Assembly: GCF_016097555.1 (NCBI RefSeq)
Contig: NC_054702.1
Span: forward strand, 62,796,650 to 62,860,649
Direction: 5' to 3'
Origin: Gigantopelta aegis
Lineage: Eukaryota; Mollusca; Gastropoda; Neomphalida; Peltospiridae
Length of the DNA: 64,000 bases
Of the stretch, positions 12,601 through 23,151 are shown piece by piece (positions within the stretch are counted from its first letter, which is position 1; every line of letters begins with the position of its first letter). Made by a program: the position numbers and the translations under genes. Below the pieces are notes generated by a model. That model saw nothing but the letters and a program-made list of their open reading frames with translations. It was not told the DNA's origin and did not search any database.

Positions 12601-15600
12601 GTGTTTAAGCATTGTATTAACATTTGTGGAATGTGGGTGTTTAAGCATTGTATTAACGTGTGGAATGAATGAATGAATGAATGAATGTTTAACGACACCC
12701 CAGCACGAAAAATACATCGGCTATTGGGTGTCAAACTATGGTAATGCAAATAAATAAAGTGATGATCAACATCAATATAAAAATTCAAGGTTTAAACAAA
12801 AACAGTAAAGAACTGCAAAAATACAAATACAAATATCACAGAATTTTACGGACACCGAATTTTACTCTAAACTTCAATTTGTGCTGTATTGGCCATTCTC
12901 AAAGAGAATGTTATCACCCCTGCACCACGGTGAGGTTACAGCACACGCAGGGGTAACGTGTGGAATGCAGGTGTTTAAGCATTGTATTAACGTGTGGAAT
13001 GCGGGTGTTTAAGCATTGTATTAACATGTATGAAAAGCAGGTGTTTAAGCATTGTATTACAATGTGTGAAATGCGGGTGTTTAAGAAATTAAGAATTGTA
13101 TTAACATGTATGAAATGCAGGTGTTTAAAGGCATACTGTCACAGATCACTGAACTATTTAATGGTCTAACAAAGTATTACCTGAACAAAAATTATTTGAT
13201 TTGTCCCTAAATGTACTTTATTCAACCATCTGCATAACCACCATACTCCATTTATTAATGATATTTTGTAGAAATAATTGAATTATGGTCCATAATTCAA
13301 AAACTAAAATTGCTGACAGGGTTGTCATGGATTTCACTCCATCATGGTTCAGTTACGGTGATGCAGTAGCTAGATTTGTTTTCCAATAATTAATGTAATT
13401 ATTATTTATTATCCATTTTTAGAGAAATAAGGTCCTTAAATCTGTGACAGTATGCCTTTAAGCATTGTATTCACATATGTGTAAGACAAAAACAGGCTTT
13501 GTAAATTTAACCCCTATGTTTCTTAATCATTGTTTAATAGAATCTGATTCTGCAGTCTGTCATTGCTCAATCTGGCATCAACACATCTGCATTACTTACA
13601 TCACTAAACACTGTAAGTATTTGTACATCACGTTTGTTTACATTCATTTTAAATTTTTAAAAACATTTTCTCACTCTCAGTAGCATGATGTAGAATACTA
13701 GTCTCAGATACTAATGCCAGGGTTTTATCAGCTATGTTTCTAGACTGATAATCGACATCATTTCCCACCATTCCACAAAGGCTATGTCATTTTTTATTCC
13801 CAAGTTTGTAGTAAACAATTCCCAATCTAATTTATATAACTCTAATTTTTCATTATCATTATAAAGTTATATTTTAAAACCGATATACATAACGCTTGAC
13901 AAACACCCCTTCCCTCTCCTATAAAGTTTCATAGATATATAAACATAAATATAAACATAAAATAGATATATTAATTTGAATAAATTCAAGTACATGTATA
14001 CTATTACTCTTTTGAATTCTGACTGAGCTTAATGAGATGTTTTTGAAATGAAACTGAAAATTCCCCATTTTACATTTTTTCAAACAATGCCAAAAATCCC
14101 AAAGTCAATGCCATGGGCGTCAAGTCAAATTTGAGAAATAAAACCTTGAATGCTGTATTGTGTGTCGTTCTGCCTATGGGAAAGTGCATGTAAAAGATTC
14201 CTTGCTGCCTTTTTGGTAGGAGTAGCCAGATAGCTGTAGTTTAAAAGGTACTGCTTTCCAGACCATCCTTAGAGCAGTGTAGCTCAGTGGTAGAGTCAGT
14301 GTCTTTTTAACACTTGACATGATTGTTGCATAAGGTGTAGATAAGGCAATTCCAACCAAAGGGACAAAATGATTGTTTTTTTGTTAGGGCTGAGGGTTAA
14401 AATTGCCTTATCTCAAGGTTTCTAGAATACGGTAGTTCGACACCTGAGGTGAGCGTTTTTCATGGTGGGGCTAGTAAAAAAATTATTCCACCATGCCCGA
14501 CAGCAAGTGAACAAAAAAGAACAAAAGAAAGAAAAGAAAACTCGAAAACATCCCAAATCCCCACAGAAATGTCACCATTTTTGTTCACCAATCTCATTTT
14601 AAAATCTAGTTATATATACCATCTGAAAATTAATCTACTTACCAGTTTAATTTTATTTATATCTAAGCTGAACAGACAGAAAAAGATTTTTAAGAAATAC
14701 TGTATCCATGTTGTTTATTCAATGATTTGCTATTTTAAGTAACACACTGTAGGCATAATGCAAATGATCACCAGTCAAGTACACCAAATCAGTTTCCATT
14801 CCTGATAATGTTAACATTTTGTAATGAAACTGAACAATATATCGATCTTCTCAGGCAGTACATACAAAAAAGTGTGGTACCTTATATTTTATTTACCTGC
14901 AAAAATAGGATAGCACTTGACATTTGAGAGAATTAAATAATTTTTCAATGCTGTGGTACACTAAATAAAATATATTAATTTATTTGAAATTTAGTTTATG
15001 GTATTTGCACTTGTAAATAAATATATTACAAATTACATGTTAATTATTATTAATATACAGAAGTCAGGCTAAATATTAATTTGTCTAAATATTTTTAAAA
15101 CAATGATTCAACATGAAATGACAACTTAGGTAATAAGTAATTCGACAAAATTCTAAAAAAAATTCTAAAAGTTATAACGTTAGTGGTCGTAAAGAGTTAT
15201 GATGTCAGGTGTATTTAGGAATCGTCTCGTGCTAGGGTCGGACAGATTTATCTATCCCCATGCAAAAGCTGGCTAATTTAGTCCAGTGGGCAAGAATTGA
15301 TTTTCCTTATTGAACCCTATTGGTTATTTCTCATTCCAGTTTGTGTTCCACAACTAGTCTGTTAAAGGCTGTGGTGCATGCTGTCATGTCTGGCAAAAAG
15401 CATGAAAAGATACTTCTAATAATTAAAAAATATATATAACATTGAGCTTCTATCTTAATTCTTTAGACCTATAGAGGTACATTTACAGTTTGTTAGACAG
15501 CTAATCACAACAAATTGCAGCTAATATAACTGCTTATGTTTCCAAATGTATAGTCCTTTTTTTTTTACCACAACAACCATGCTTGTCTTTAAATGATCTT

Positions 15601-18600
15601 GAGTTTGCTATCACTATAAATGTTGCCAGTTGGTGACAGGGCTATCTATCTTAATGCCTCTATCTTAATGCCTATCTTTTAAAATGTTTTTTTTTTTTTC
15701 CCACCATGTTTTTAATATTTTTTGTTTTCAGCATGTATACATAGCTAAAATTATGTTATTTAACAGCATAGCAAATATGTTTTAAAGGTGGGATTTTTTG
15801 TTGTTGTTTTTTATAAAGTTAAATATGGGATAAAATCTTTCCTCCAGTATGGACCAATGTAAATGATAATGTTAGTAACATGAATAGTTGGTTTTTAATA
15901 TATTATGATCAGTTTTACATCACTATTGAGTGAAGATAGTAGTTAATTGGTGTATATTAATTTTGTTGGGTTTTTTTAGCTGTCGAATACAACATCTGTC
16001 TTAGCAGACTTAAAGGAACAGTTGTCAGATGCTCAAAAAAAGATAGCATTTACACAAGTCGACCTTACAGAGAGACTTAACCAAGTTAACTCTAATATGT
16101 CGCAGCATATTCAAAACTTGACCAGCATCATAGTATCAAAGGTAAGCTGATTTTAATGGCTTTTGTTAAAGCATTAAATATATAGTTACAGATATTATAT
16201 TAAATTGTGTAGTTAGAGATATTTCTGTTAGTTTATATTTTATATAAGAATGTAATAACTAGCAGAGATAAACCAATATACTAGCTCAATGCTTAGGGTT
16301 TATTAAGAGGCATGATGAGGCATGTGGTAGAGAGCTCAATCCCCAGCAGTGGACCCATTGGGCCGCTTCTCATTCCAGCCAGTACACCAGTGTGGGTATA
16401 TCAAAGGCTGTGGTATGTGCTGTCTTGTCTGTGGGATGGTGCATATAAAAATACCTTGCTACTAATGGAAAAGTTTAACAGGTTTTCTCTCTAAGACTCA
16501 GAATTACCAGATGTTTGACATCCAATAATAATAAATCAGTGTGCTCTAGTGGTGTTGTTAAACAAAACAAACTGACTATATGTTCTTAAGCAGGGCAGAC
16601 GACAGGTCAGCCTTTTGTTTTTAAGGGGTGCAAGTACAATCACACCTCTACACCCTCAAATTTAATCTAATGGGTGCAAAATAATGCACCCTCATTTGAA
16701 CATTGAATTAAATATGATATCCCCTCTTAACACTGAATATTTCTTTGGGTGTAATGTTCTCTTCCTCAACATGAGAAGTGCCATTTTTTCATGCAGTTTT
16801 TCCAAAACAAACAACAAAAGTTTGGTAAGTACTACCTTTGAAGCCCAAGATGATAACATTTAATACTTCTATTCGTAATTAGTTTGTAACCAAGTATGAG
16901 ATTAGCAAATTGCATTTTCTTTGGAGGATGGCAAAAGCAAAATGGAGTAGATAAAGTGACAACATAATCAAATAATATGTTCCACTGTACTGCAACATAA
17001 TATTTTCTTGTTTTATTACAAAGAAAAATGTTCAAAGTATTCATTCAAACCTGCAATAAGAGGCTACCCATGAAAGTAGTGAAAATAGGCTACCTAAGTT
17101 AGGTAGACATTGATTACATATTGTCACATTTACAATATGTTAAAGAACACACTTGTTTTTAACTGTCTGTACTCGGTCTGGTCATTAATACGGGTAACTT
17201 AACATCACAGAAAATCTTTTTTGAGGAAAAGGGTGATTGTTCAAGATAGATAATCACTGAGTACAGGTATCTGTTTGGGCATGTTGAATTATACTTGATA
17301 AGGAATTTAAGCTAATGATTTTGTTTGGTGGGTTAGTGGAAGCCACAAACATTGTAGCTGGTGACTTTTTAGAACCTCTATCAACCAAAAAAAAGTATCA
17401 TCATTTGTGTAATTACAGGACTATCTTCAACAAAGTCCTCAAAAATAAACTTTAAAGGTATGGTACCTAGTACATGTAGTTGGTAAAAACTTAAAATAAT
17501 GAAATGGTTATGGGCCATTGTCAGTGAGATGTTGCATTTGATGTCCCTACATGTTATAAGCAAGAAGAAACACATTGTGTTTGAAAATAAACTGATGAAA
17601 AGAAATAAGGGAATGCATAAATAGTAACAGCAAATACTGCATGCAGCCAAAACCCTCATCCACAGTATCACACCTGGTGCTTATAAAACTTTTAAAGAGT
17701 CTAGACTCGAGACTCTAATAGATTCTGAGACAGTAATGTCATGACAGTGCCATACAAATTGTATGTCTGTGACATCGTTAGAGATTGAGTCTGGACTCTA
17801 AATAAAATTTTATAAGCACAGGCCCAGGAAGTTAACTGTGTTACTAACAGTTAATCCCACGTTATATCTCTGTATTTTATACAGGCATATAGAAAATTGA
17901 ATTTGGTTTCAAATAAAATGTTTCTTTATTTCATTCCATCTGTGGATTACCCTAATCATATCTATAGCCATGTCTGCAACAAGACAGTACCATATTTGAA
18001 AAACTTTAGTAAGCTTTAATTTCGAACAAAAATGTTCCTCTACAAATGCAATATTTTACTGAGAATAACAAAAAATAGCTAAAAGTTAACTGCAATAAAA
18101 CCTGTCTAAAACAGACCCTGAACAAACCGGAATTCTGTCAAAACTGGCCAAGTTTCGTTATCCCAAATTTTCTATATTCTAAAATGCGACCTTCTAAACA
18201 CCAAATCCTGTCTAGATAAATATTAGGTTCTCAGCATGATCTGGTTTAGACAGTTTTCAGGGTATTATCAAAGAATGGACTGTCTGATCGATGTTTCATT
18301 TGACACATTGCACTAACATTCTTTTTCAGGACCTATCAGAATTTACTAAACTTTCATCTTGTTACTACAAAAATTATACCACGGCCATGACTCGTGGAAC
18401 TGGAAGCTACCCTACTCAGTGGCATCCCATGTCTCCAGAGCCAGAGGTTAGAACTTTAGGCTCATTATGCATTATATAACATATATTTATGGTTTTTGTT
18501 AATTTGTTATTAAAATATGTTATTGTTTTCACTAACTAGTAACTAAAATAAGTTTACTATTTTATCTATTATATATTTACTGTTTATTTAAAGGGACACA

Positions 18601-20205
18601 CACTAGTTACGGCTAGTTGTTAACCATTACGACGTTGTTTTTCGCTATTAAACCCATTTTTTCACAAATAAAATTGCACTTTACTTACCGTTTATTATTT
18701 AGAATATACATTTCCATTCACCTGAAGTGTTTTTTGGTAATCCTGGTAATCCTGGTGTTTGTAATACCACAAAATACATTTTTCTTATTTCTTAAAAATG
18801 CACGCATGTTTGAGAAAAAAACGTTGAGCAGACAAGGTCTAATCTATTTTTAGAGGGGATATTTCCATTTCAGTGGCACAGACGTTGGTATACCACGTGA
18901 CCGTTATCATTTTGGTTCAGTTTGTTTTCTCGTGCACGGTTCGCGCAATCAACATCCGATTTGTTGTTGTTCATTTGTTAGATTTTTCTTCACAGTTTGT
19001 GAACATTTTCAGTAACAATAAAGTTCAGACAAGTAAGTGTCTCAATACAAAACGTTACAAACCCATAAAACCAATAATTTTACCAATAAAGTCTTACGAT
19101 ATCTGGAGAGGGGATACAACCAGGACAGAACAGTTGGAACATGTCCAGGAGAGGTGAAAGAAACGCACCCCAAGTCTGTGAAATTTGTCGTGACGTAGGC
19201 ATTGTTGTGCTTCGAGCGACATCTACCGGTGACATCAGAATACTAACTTTCAAAATTATTTCAAGCAATTGGGACATGGGGATTCCCATGGTATTTATCG
19301 ATATAAAACCTGCTTTTTCACTCCATTTGATAAAAAGGTGATCTAAGTGTGTTACAGGTTTGTAGATTAACCAAATTATAATTTATTTTTGCTGGATGGA
19401 ACTAGGGTGTGCAGCTTTAAAATAACTTATAGTTTGGATTGATTTGTTATTTAAATAGTGTCTAGAAAATAGTTTTTCATTGATTCATTAATTCAGCTAA
19501 TGAATATTATAATGTTGATATTTTTAAAACTATTATACCAGTGATTATTACACTCGGAATAACAAATAAATAATTTGCTATGCCCAGTGACTTGCAGAAA
19601 ACAATTTTTTTTTTTTCTGAAAATTACTGATTTTTTCTAAATAACAGTGTCCAGTGTAATGTTGATTAAAGTGAGTACTATCATATTTTTTTTTCTAAAG
19701 GTAAAGAATAAATTAACATTTATACATGGTGTTTGGGAAAAAAACAATGTGTTCCTCTCGGTGGAATCATATGGGATTTGTTTACACATAAATCTGATGT
19801 TATTAAGTATAGGGCCCATCATTTTTAGTACTTGAAGATAATGTTCTTTCCAAAGAATTATATTTGTTTGAATATTTAGCTTTCTTATTTATTGGTTTTT
19901 CTTTGTTTTATTGTGAGTCTTAACAAATATTTTTCTAATCTTGGTAAGTGAAATTTAAAGTGGCTGGCTGTCAAGTGAACTTTATACAAAATTATACAGT
20001 ATTTAGTTAAAGATGTTTTGTTTTTCAGGCTGCTGATGTTCCCATGTTTGCGTTCTGCTCTGTTAAAGGTGGAGTGACTGAAATACTGGAGACCAAGTAC
20101 ATCTCAGCAAATAAGCTGTCATACCGATGTTCTTGTGGTGGGGTTACTAATGACCCAGAGAGGCTGTGCACGTTACACCTTTGGTTGTGTCCACAAGGTT
20201 CTTAG
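6601..20205 (+). CDS. Gene 1: type II single-pass membrane glycoprotein (uncharacterised), 8 coding exons
   Basis: Exons are 6601-6695, 7330-7455, 7988-8163, 9862-9938, 13556-13612, 15980-16141, 18330-18446 and 20029-20205. Every junction is AG/GT and all phases agree (2,2,1,0,0,0,0), giving 987 nt and 328 residues. No cleavable signal peptide is seen. Residues 1-108 are polar and basic with Y-rich 'YDYIDNHYEDV' and an NPLY motif at 78-81. One hydrophobic segment (about 110-131) follows 'RNLQKRITCH', so the C-terminus is predicted extracellular. Residues 133-235 are helix-prone with heptad-like leucines. Sequons sit at N154, N167, N180, N216, N223 and N246, all on the predicted outside. Ectodomain cysteines are C242, C280, C304, C306, C317 and C324, enough for three disulfides. 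The ATG used is the first in frame in exon 1; the frame is open 5' of it to the acceptor at 6590, so an upstream coding exon is possible. Function unknown; receptor or adhesion-like architecture is inference. Confidence 0.82.
6960..7190 (+). mobile_element. SINE core and A-tail
   Basis: Core ('GTATATCAAAGATCATGGTA') and tail present; the head is replaced or diverged. It lies in gene 1 intron 1. Confidence 0.65.
7330..7455 (+). CDS. Gene 1 exon 2 (Ser/Thr-rich cytoplasmic tail)
   Basis: Acceptor 'tttttacag', donor 'AG|gttag', phase 2 in and 2 out, 126 bases. It encodes residues 32-73, rich in Ser and Thr ('SEQSTRKSTLSGMSGSS'), with R-x-x-S/T sites typical of basophilic kinase targets; phosphorylation is inference. 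Confidence 0.82.
7988..8163 (+). CDS. Gene 1 exon 3 (NPLY motif and transmembrane helix)
   Basis: Acceptor 'tttgtgttttag', donor 'ATGG|gtgag', 176 bases, phase 2 in and 1 out. It encodes 'KKYNPLYQT' and then, after a basic stretch, about 22 hydrophobic residues starting 'HSVVLIVVLTSSFGALGLSL'. Basic residues on the N-terminal side predict N-in/C-out by the positive-inside rule. Confidence 0.85.
8322..8900 (+). mobile_element. h3-related SINE, interrupted
   Basis: tRNA-like head remnant ('TAGGTTCGCACCCTGGTGCC'), then 'CACTAACCACTAACAACTAA' and 'GCTCAGGACAGTGTGCTTGA', shared with 23935-24205 in reverse. It is broken by the MITE at 8508-8831. Confidence 0.65.
8508..8831. mobile_element. MITE nested in h3 SINE
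   Basis: Ends 'CATTGTTCGAGATTA' and 'TAATCTCGAACACTG', with 5-base duplications TAATT at 8503 and 8832. The interrupted SINE tail resumes with 'agacataagcac'. The superfamily is uncertain. Confidence 0.72.
9576..9700 (+). repeat. CT microsatellite
   Basis: About 43 CT units grading into CCCTCTCC-rich sequence, in gene 1 intron 3. Confidence 0.95.
9862..9938 (+). CDS. Gene 1 exon 4 (stalk)
   Basis: Acceptor 'ctgttttag', donor 'CTCAG|gtcag', 77 bases, phase 1 in and 0 out. It encodes the start of the helical stalk and the first sequon (NVS). Confidence 0.8.
10385..10710 (+). repeat. Degenerate tandem repeat, about 35-40 bp
   Basis: Six or more units like 'CTAGCTTGTGTTGAATATTT' plus 'TACATAAT', diverged and uneven in length, in gene 1 intron 4. 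Confidence 0.5.
11010..11580 (+). repeat. Dispersed 'ttatggcccttgaac' repeat, copy 1 (interrupted)
   Basis: Shares 'TATAGTTTTCCAGACTTTTT', 'AAGATATTGAGCTAAAATTT', 'CAGATCAAGTTTGACTTT' and an end 'GAGAATGCTTG' with three other + strand copies. Split by the MITE 11389-11549. Confidence 0.65.
11389..11549. mobile_element. Harbinger-like MITE, 161 bp
   Basis: Ends 'AGTAGCCTTCTCATTGTGC' and 'GCACAATGAGAATGCCACT', flanked by TTA at 11386 and 11550. It sits inside a copy of the dispersed 'ttatggcccttgaac' repeat, whose sequence resumes on the right. Confidence 0.7.
12668..12954 (-). mobile_element. LINE 3' tail (or LINE-tailed SINE) inserted in minisatellite
   Basis: Read on the minus strand it ends 'CGTGCTGGGGTGTCGTTAAA' plus CATT repeats and aligns by eye with the LINE 3'UTR at about 47140-47283. 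The 13-base target duplication AACGTGTGGAATG is exact at 12655-12667 and 12955-12967. No tRNA-like promoter is clear, so a 5'-truncated LINE is preferred over a SINE. Confidence 0.8.
13129..13457. mobile_element. TTAA-flanked MITE inserted in minisatellite
   Basis: Ends are inverted: 'AGGCATACTGTCACAGAT' and its complement, exact over 18 bases. The TTAA duplications are at 13125-13128 and 13458-13461. Removing the insert plus one TTAA restores 'GGTGTTTAAGCATTG' of the array. TTAA duplication points to a piggyBac- or Kolobok-type source. Confidence 0.85.
13556..13612 (+). CDS. Gene 1 exon 5 (stalk, sequon NTS)
   Basis: Acceptor 'gattctgcag', donor 'ACT|gtaagt', 57 bases, phase 0 on both sides. 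A second AG ending at 13540 ('tgtttaatag') would add 15 in-frame bases (five residues, NLILQ). The choice between acceptors cannot be settled by eye. Confidence 0.7.
14160..14310 (+). mobile_element. SINE fragments
   Basis: Core fragment ('GGGAAAGTGCATGTAAAAGA') followed by a separate tRNA-like A box 'TAGCTCAGTGGTAGAG' at about 14280. No complete tRNA folds from the flanks. Confidence 0.45.
14341..14412. repeat. Short hairpin
   Basis: 'GATAAGGCAATT' and 'AATTGCCTTATC' are separated by about 45 bases; possibly a tiny MITE. Confidence 0.45.
15285..15425 (+). mobile_element. SINE, degraded
   Basis: Head and core partly readable ('TTATTTCTCATTCCAGTTTG', 'TTAAAGGCTGTGGTGCATGC'). Confidence 0.5.
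15980..16141 (+). CDS. Gene 1 exon 6 (coiled-coil-like stalk)
   Basis: Acceptor 'gggtttttttag', donor 'AAG|gtaagc', 162 bases, phase 0 on both sides. It encodes 54 residues with spaced L/I/V positions consistent with a coiled coil, and the sequons NTT, NMS and NLT. Confidence 0.83.
16310..16575 (+). mobile_element. SINE, A-tail
   Basis: Shortened head, good core ('TATCAAAGGCTGTGGTATG'), A-tail with 'GTGTTGTTAAACAAAACAAA'. It lies in gene 1 intron 6. Confidence 0.75.
17669..17828. mobile_element. MITE 'GTGCTTATAAAA', copy 1
   Basis: Ends 'CTGGTGCTTATAAAACTTTT' and 'AAATTTTATAAGCACAGGCC', with inner 'GAGTCTAGACTC'-type inverted segments. A second copy lies at 56129-56270. Confidence 0.65.
18093..18268. 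mobile_element. Pogo-like MITE, about 175 bp
   Basis: Ends 'AAACCTGTCTAAAACAG' and 'CTGGTTTAGACAGTTTTC' are imperfect complements. It lies just before gene 1 exon 7. Confidence 0.5.
18330..18446 (+). CDS. Gene 1 exon 7
   Basis: Acceptor 'ttctttttcag', donor 'GAG|gttag', 117 bases, phase 0 on both sides. It encodes 39 residues with C242, the sequon NYT and a Pro/Gly-rich stretch that ends the helical stalk. Confidence 0.82.
18592..19416. mobile_element. TTAA-flanked inverted-repeat element, 825 bp
   Basis: Starts 'AGGGACACACACTAGTTAC' and ends with an imperfect complement ('GAACTAGGGTGTGCAGCT'), between TTAA copies at 18588 and 19417. The internal sequence resembles the 37433-37792 copy. It lies in gene 1 intron 7. 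Confidence 0.7.
19417..20028. other. Gene 1 intron 7, 3' part
   Basis: AT-rich with a T-run; no feature seen. Confidence 0.5.
20029..20205 (+). CDS. Gene 1 terminal exon (cysteine-rich domain)
   Basis: Acceptor 'tgtttttcag'; TAG stop at 20203-20205. It encodes 58 residues with five cysteines in the pattern C-x23-C-x-C-x10-C-x6-C, ending 'CTLHLWLCPQGS'. I do not recognise a named domain. Confidence 0.83.
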   Translation, partial: AADVPMFAFCSVKGGVTEILETKYISANKLSYRCSCGGVTNDPERLCTLHLWLCPQGS

Positions 20206-20266
20206 TCATGAAACTCACCTGTTATATTTTCATAATATTTGTTTACTTTTTATTTTATTTTAATAT

Positions 20267-20272
20267 AATAAA
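20267..20272 (+). terminator. Polyadenylation signal of gene 1
   Basis: AATAAA lies 62 bases after the gene 1 stop in AT-rich sequence, which would give a very short 3'UTR. Confidence 0.55.
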
Positions 20273-20759
20273 ATTTCCGTTACATCCATTACAATATAAT
20301 GTCATCCCATTGGTCCAGAGGTAGTAACAGGAGTTTGTTCAATTCTCTATGAATGTAAAAATTACGTCGTCAAAGAACATCATATCTGATGGCGTCATTT
20401 TATATGGGCAAATTTTCTTATTGAGCGTTATTGTTTATTGACCAAAAATAATTGAAGTTTTAGTGTTATTCATAGCAGGTATGATTCTAATTTAATTATA
20501 AGTATTCTCTATTATTTCTTTTACGTTAATCTGGGTATGAACGTAAAAGATATAACAGACAATCCGTAATTATCTTAATATAATAAATATGTGTAAGAAC
20601 TAGCTATGTAATCTAGCTAACTATACCAACGTCTGATGCACTACACATGCAAAGAAGAGGGTTGGGGGTGGAGTCCACATTATGGCAAGATATATTTTTA
20701 TAATCTTCCCATTTGTTTAGATATGGGGTGTATATTATACTTTGCCTTTTCAGCAGATC

Positions 20760-20767
20760 TCTCCGTC

Positions 20768-20826
<59 letters not shown>

Positions 20827-20850
20827 CACTCGCTCTCTATCTGTCTCTCA
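20760..20850 (+). repeat. CT microsatellite
   Basis: About 25 CT units with CTGT edges. Confidence 0.93.
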
Positions 20851-20983
20851 CTTACATATACATTTAATAGAAAAATAGTTTTACAAATATTACATGTAGT
20901 ACTAATGGTATGGATTCATATTTTGTTATTTTATTAAAATCAATGTCTTCAATAATGCAGGTTTCAAGAAGTTAGTAACACTC

Positions 20984-22421
20984 ATGTCACCTTAGTCTGC
21001 GCGGCACAAAAGTCTGCGCACGTTAATAACGTTACAATTCGTCTTGAAACAAGTGTTGTGGTATGTTTGTAAAAAAAAAAAAAAAACGTTAATTTAATTC
21101 ACAAAACCGTTGTTAAAACAACACATCTTGATTGTGAATATATGTATAAAACTGGTCGATAACACTTTTCTTGAAAAAAACCTCTGAATTAATGCACTAA
21201 AAGTAACTTTTGCCAGCCTCGATCAATGTGTTTTTCTATCACCTGTCAACACGTGTCTGTCAAGGTTGTAATCATCAACATTGCATATCAACTCACATAA
21301 ATTTACATAGAAGCTTCAATACATACCTTATTGTAATTTATGAATCCATAAATGAAATGAATGTCTTATTTTATCTGTTGACGTAAACATCCAAGCATAC
21401 TTTGAATTTCCCTCTGAGTGACACAATGCAAAATGGCTGCACACTGACTTTGAAGATTGCACTTACAGCATGGCCTATTTTAGCTATAGTCTGTTTCAAA
21501 ATTATCATTGATTGTCCTATATGTCTAACGCACACTATTTGTGCTCATTTACACAGTTAATAACAGACGATTTTTGTTGAATAATGATCAAATATTTTTA
21601 CATTGGCTTTTTTTTATATTGTCATTTTGTGTTGTCCAAACTAAGGAGCATGGAACACCATTTATATTTATCTCATTTGCACAATCTAAATGTTTCTGAA
21701 ACGGACTATAACAGGAAGTGTTTGTTATTTAGAACTTATAAAAGTCGGATCCATTTTTTGTTGCTGTTTGTGTAAACATTAGTGACAGAAGTGGTTATTT
21801 TAATGTTTGCTGTGCAGACTTATTTTTCCGTCATGCAGGCCAGTAAATGCAGGGAGTCCCACTGAAAATGTGATCATTACTTGAGTTTAAAAAACATTAA
21901 AGGGACATTCCTGAGTTAGCTATGTTATAAGATATTTCCGACTAATAAAATATTTCTACGATTAAACTTACATATTAAATATGTTTTCGTGTTTAGAATA
22001 TCAGTGTCTGTATATTCAATGTGTTTCTGGTCGTCTTAATATTTGTAAGGAGCCCAAACTGGATTTTGTTTTGAAATAATTTCGTATGTACGAAAAAATT
22101 ATATTTTACAAAATAAAATGAAATTTAACCTATTAAAAATATTAGAACAATCAGAAACAAGTTTAATATACAGCCACTAATATTTTATGCAGAAAAATAT
22201 ATTTGATATGCAATTACAATCGTTAAAAAGGCTATATTAGTCGATAACACCTTAAAAGTTGCAGCAAACTCGGGAATGTCCCTTTAAAATTAAAATAACT
22301 TTAGTTGTAACACGGTTATTGTTCCATTGTACTGTGGCGGTGAAACAAATATTTTTAAAGAAATATTTTAACTTTAAAATATAACACAAATGCTTAGGTG
22401 TGCAGACTTAGGTGCCACCAG
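20984..22421. mobile_element. Inverted-repeat element, about 1.4 kb, family unknown
   Basis: Left 'CACCTTAGTCTGCGCGGCAC' and right complement 'CACCTAAGTCTGCACACC' form imperfect termini. The target duplication is not clear. It holds a TTAA MITE and no transposase frame. Confidence 0.5.
21901..22283. mobile_element. TTAA-flanked MITE, 383 bp
   Basis: Ends 'AGGGACATTCCTGAGTT' and 'AACTCGGGAATGTCCCT' between TTAA at 21897 and 22284. It is nested in the larger inverted-repeat element at 20984-22421. Confidence 0.82.
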
Positions 22422-22426
22422 TGTAT

Positions 22427-23129
22427 TTAAAAATGGTGTTAATACTTTTATTTTATTTCTCAACACATTTAACTGGTAACAAACACCCAGTTTGCTTAGC
22501 TGTGTGTAATAAAAAATCTGACAAATGACTGCTTATGAGTCCGTGTATAAATTTATATTGCTGACCTCTGGATTTTACAGAAACAATCATTTCTGGTAAC
22601 ATGTTGGCAAAATCATGGAACCAGAATCCCATTACCCAATATCATATCCACCACTGCCATGGTCACTGTTTTAACACTCGGCACAGAAACAAAATGGAGT
22701 TTTCCATAAAATGTGAAATCCTGAGGTCTGTATTTTGTAGAAGGAACAGTATGTAGGTCATGGATGGAGTGTTAGTTGTAGAATGAGTTGTGCTTCATTG
22801 AATATACCCATTTGGGGGCTTTAAGTTCTAACCAGTGCTCCAAGACCTAAAAGCCTTGGTGGTTTTTTTATTCTGGTGAAAACTGCATATGTAAAGATTT
22901 CTTGTTAATCATTATGTGTAACCTATGTCGCAGCAGCAGGTTTCTTGTCTTACTTTATGGCTAACTGCAGCAATTACCAAAGGTTAGATATCTAACAGAT
23001 TTAGATAACATCATTAAATATTCCATACTGAATAGTAATTAGTTGAGAAAAACAAATCTTGCCATGCCATTGTTGTCTTAACCACTGTGGATAGGTTGTT
23101 TGTAATATAATTATTTTTCTCTCTTTTTT
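22427..23129. other. Intergenic; weak exon-like stretch at 22581-22725
   Basis: 22581-22725 lies between 'gattttacag' and 'CTGAG|gtctg' and is unusually codon-like in two frames. No phase can be chosen; see findings. Confidence 0.2.
22830..23000 (+). mobile_element. SINE, very degraded
   Basis: Faint similarity to the core ('AACCAGTGCTCCAAGACC', 'CTGCATATGTAAAGATTTCT'). Confidence 0.3.
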
Positions 23130-23151
23130 GGGGGGGGGGGGGGGGGGGGGG
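23130..23151 (+). repeat. G homopolymer
   Basis: About 22 G. A similar G-run lies at 56865-56882; C-runs lie at 26987-27007, 35047-35067 and 43078-43102. Confidence 0.9.

Larger units (their letters stand above)
12063..13490 (+). repeat. 34-36 bp minisatellite in gene 1 intron 4
   Basis: Unit 'GGTGTTTAAGCATTGTAT' followed by 'TAACATGTGTGAAATGCA', about 25 copies with ATG/ACGTG and GAAATG/GGAATG variants. It is split by insertions at 12668-12954 and 13129-13457, with the last partial unit after 13458. There are no unique spacers. Confidence 0.9.
13613..15979. other. Gene 1 intron 5
   Basis: Apart from SINE fragments and one hairpin, no structure was found. Confidence 0.5.

Noticed and set aside
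12063..13130. CRISPR-like array of 34-base repeats
   Set aside because: Units are contiguous with no unique spacers and lie in a eukaryotic intron; it is a minisatellite.
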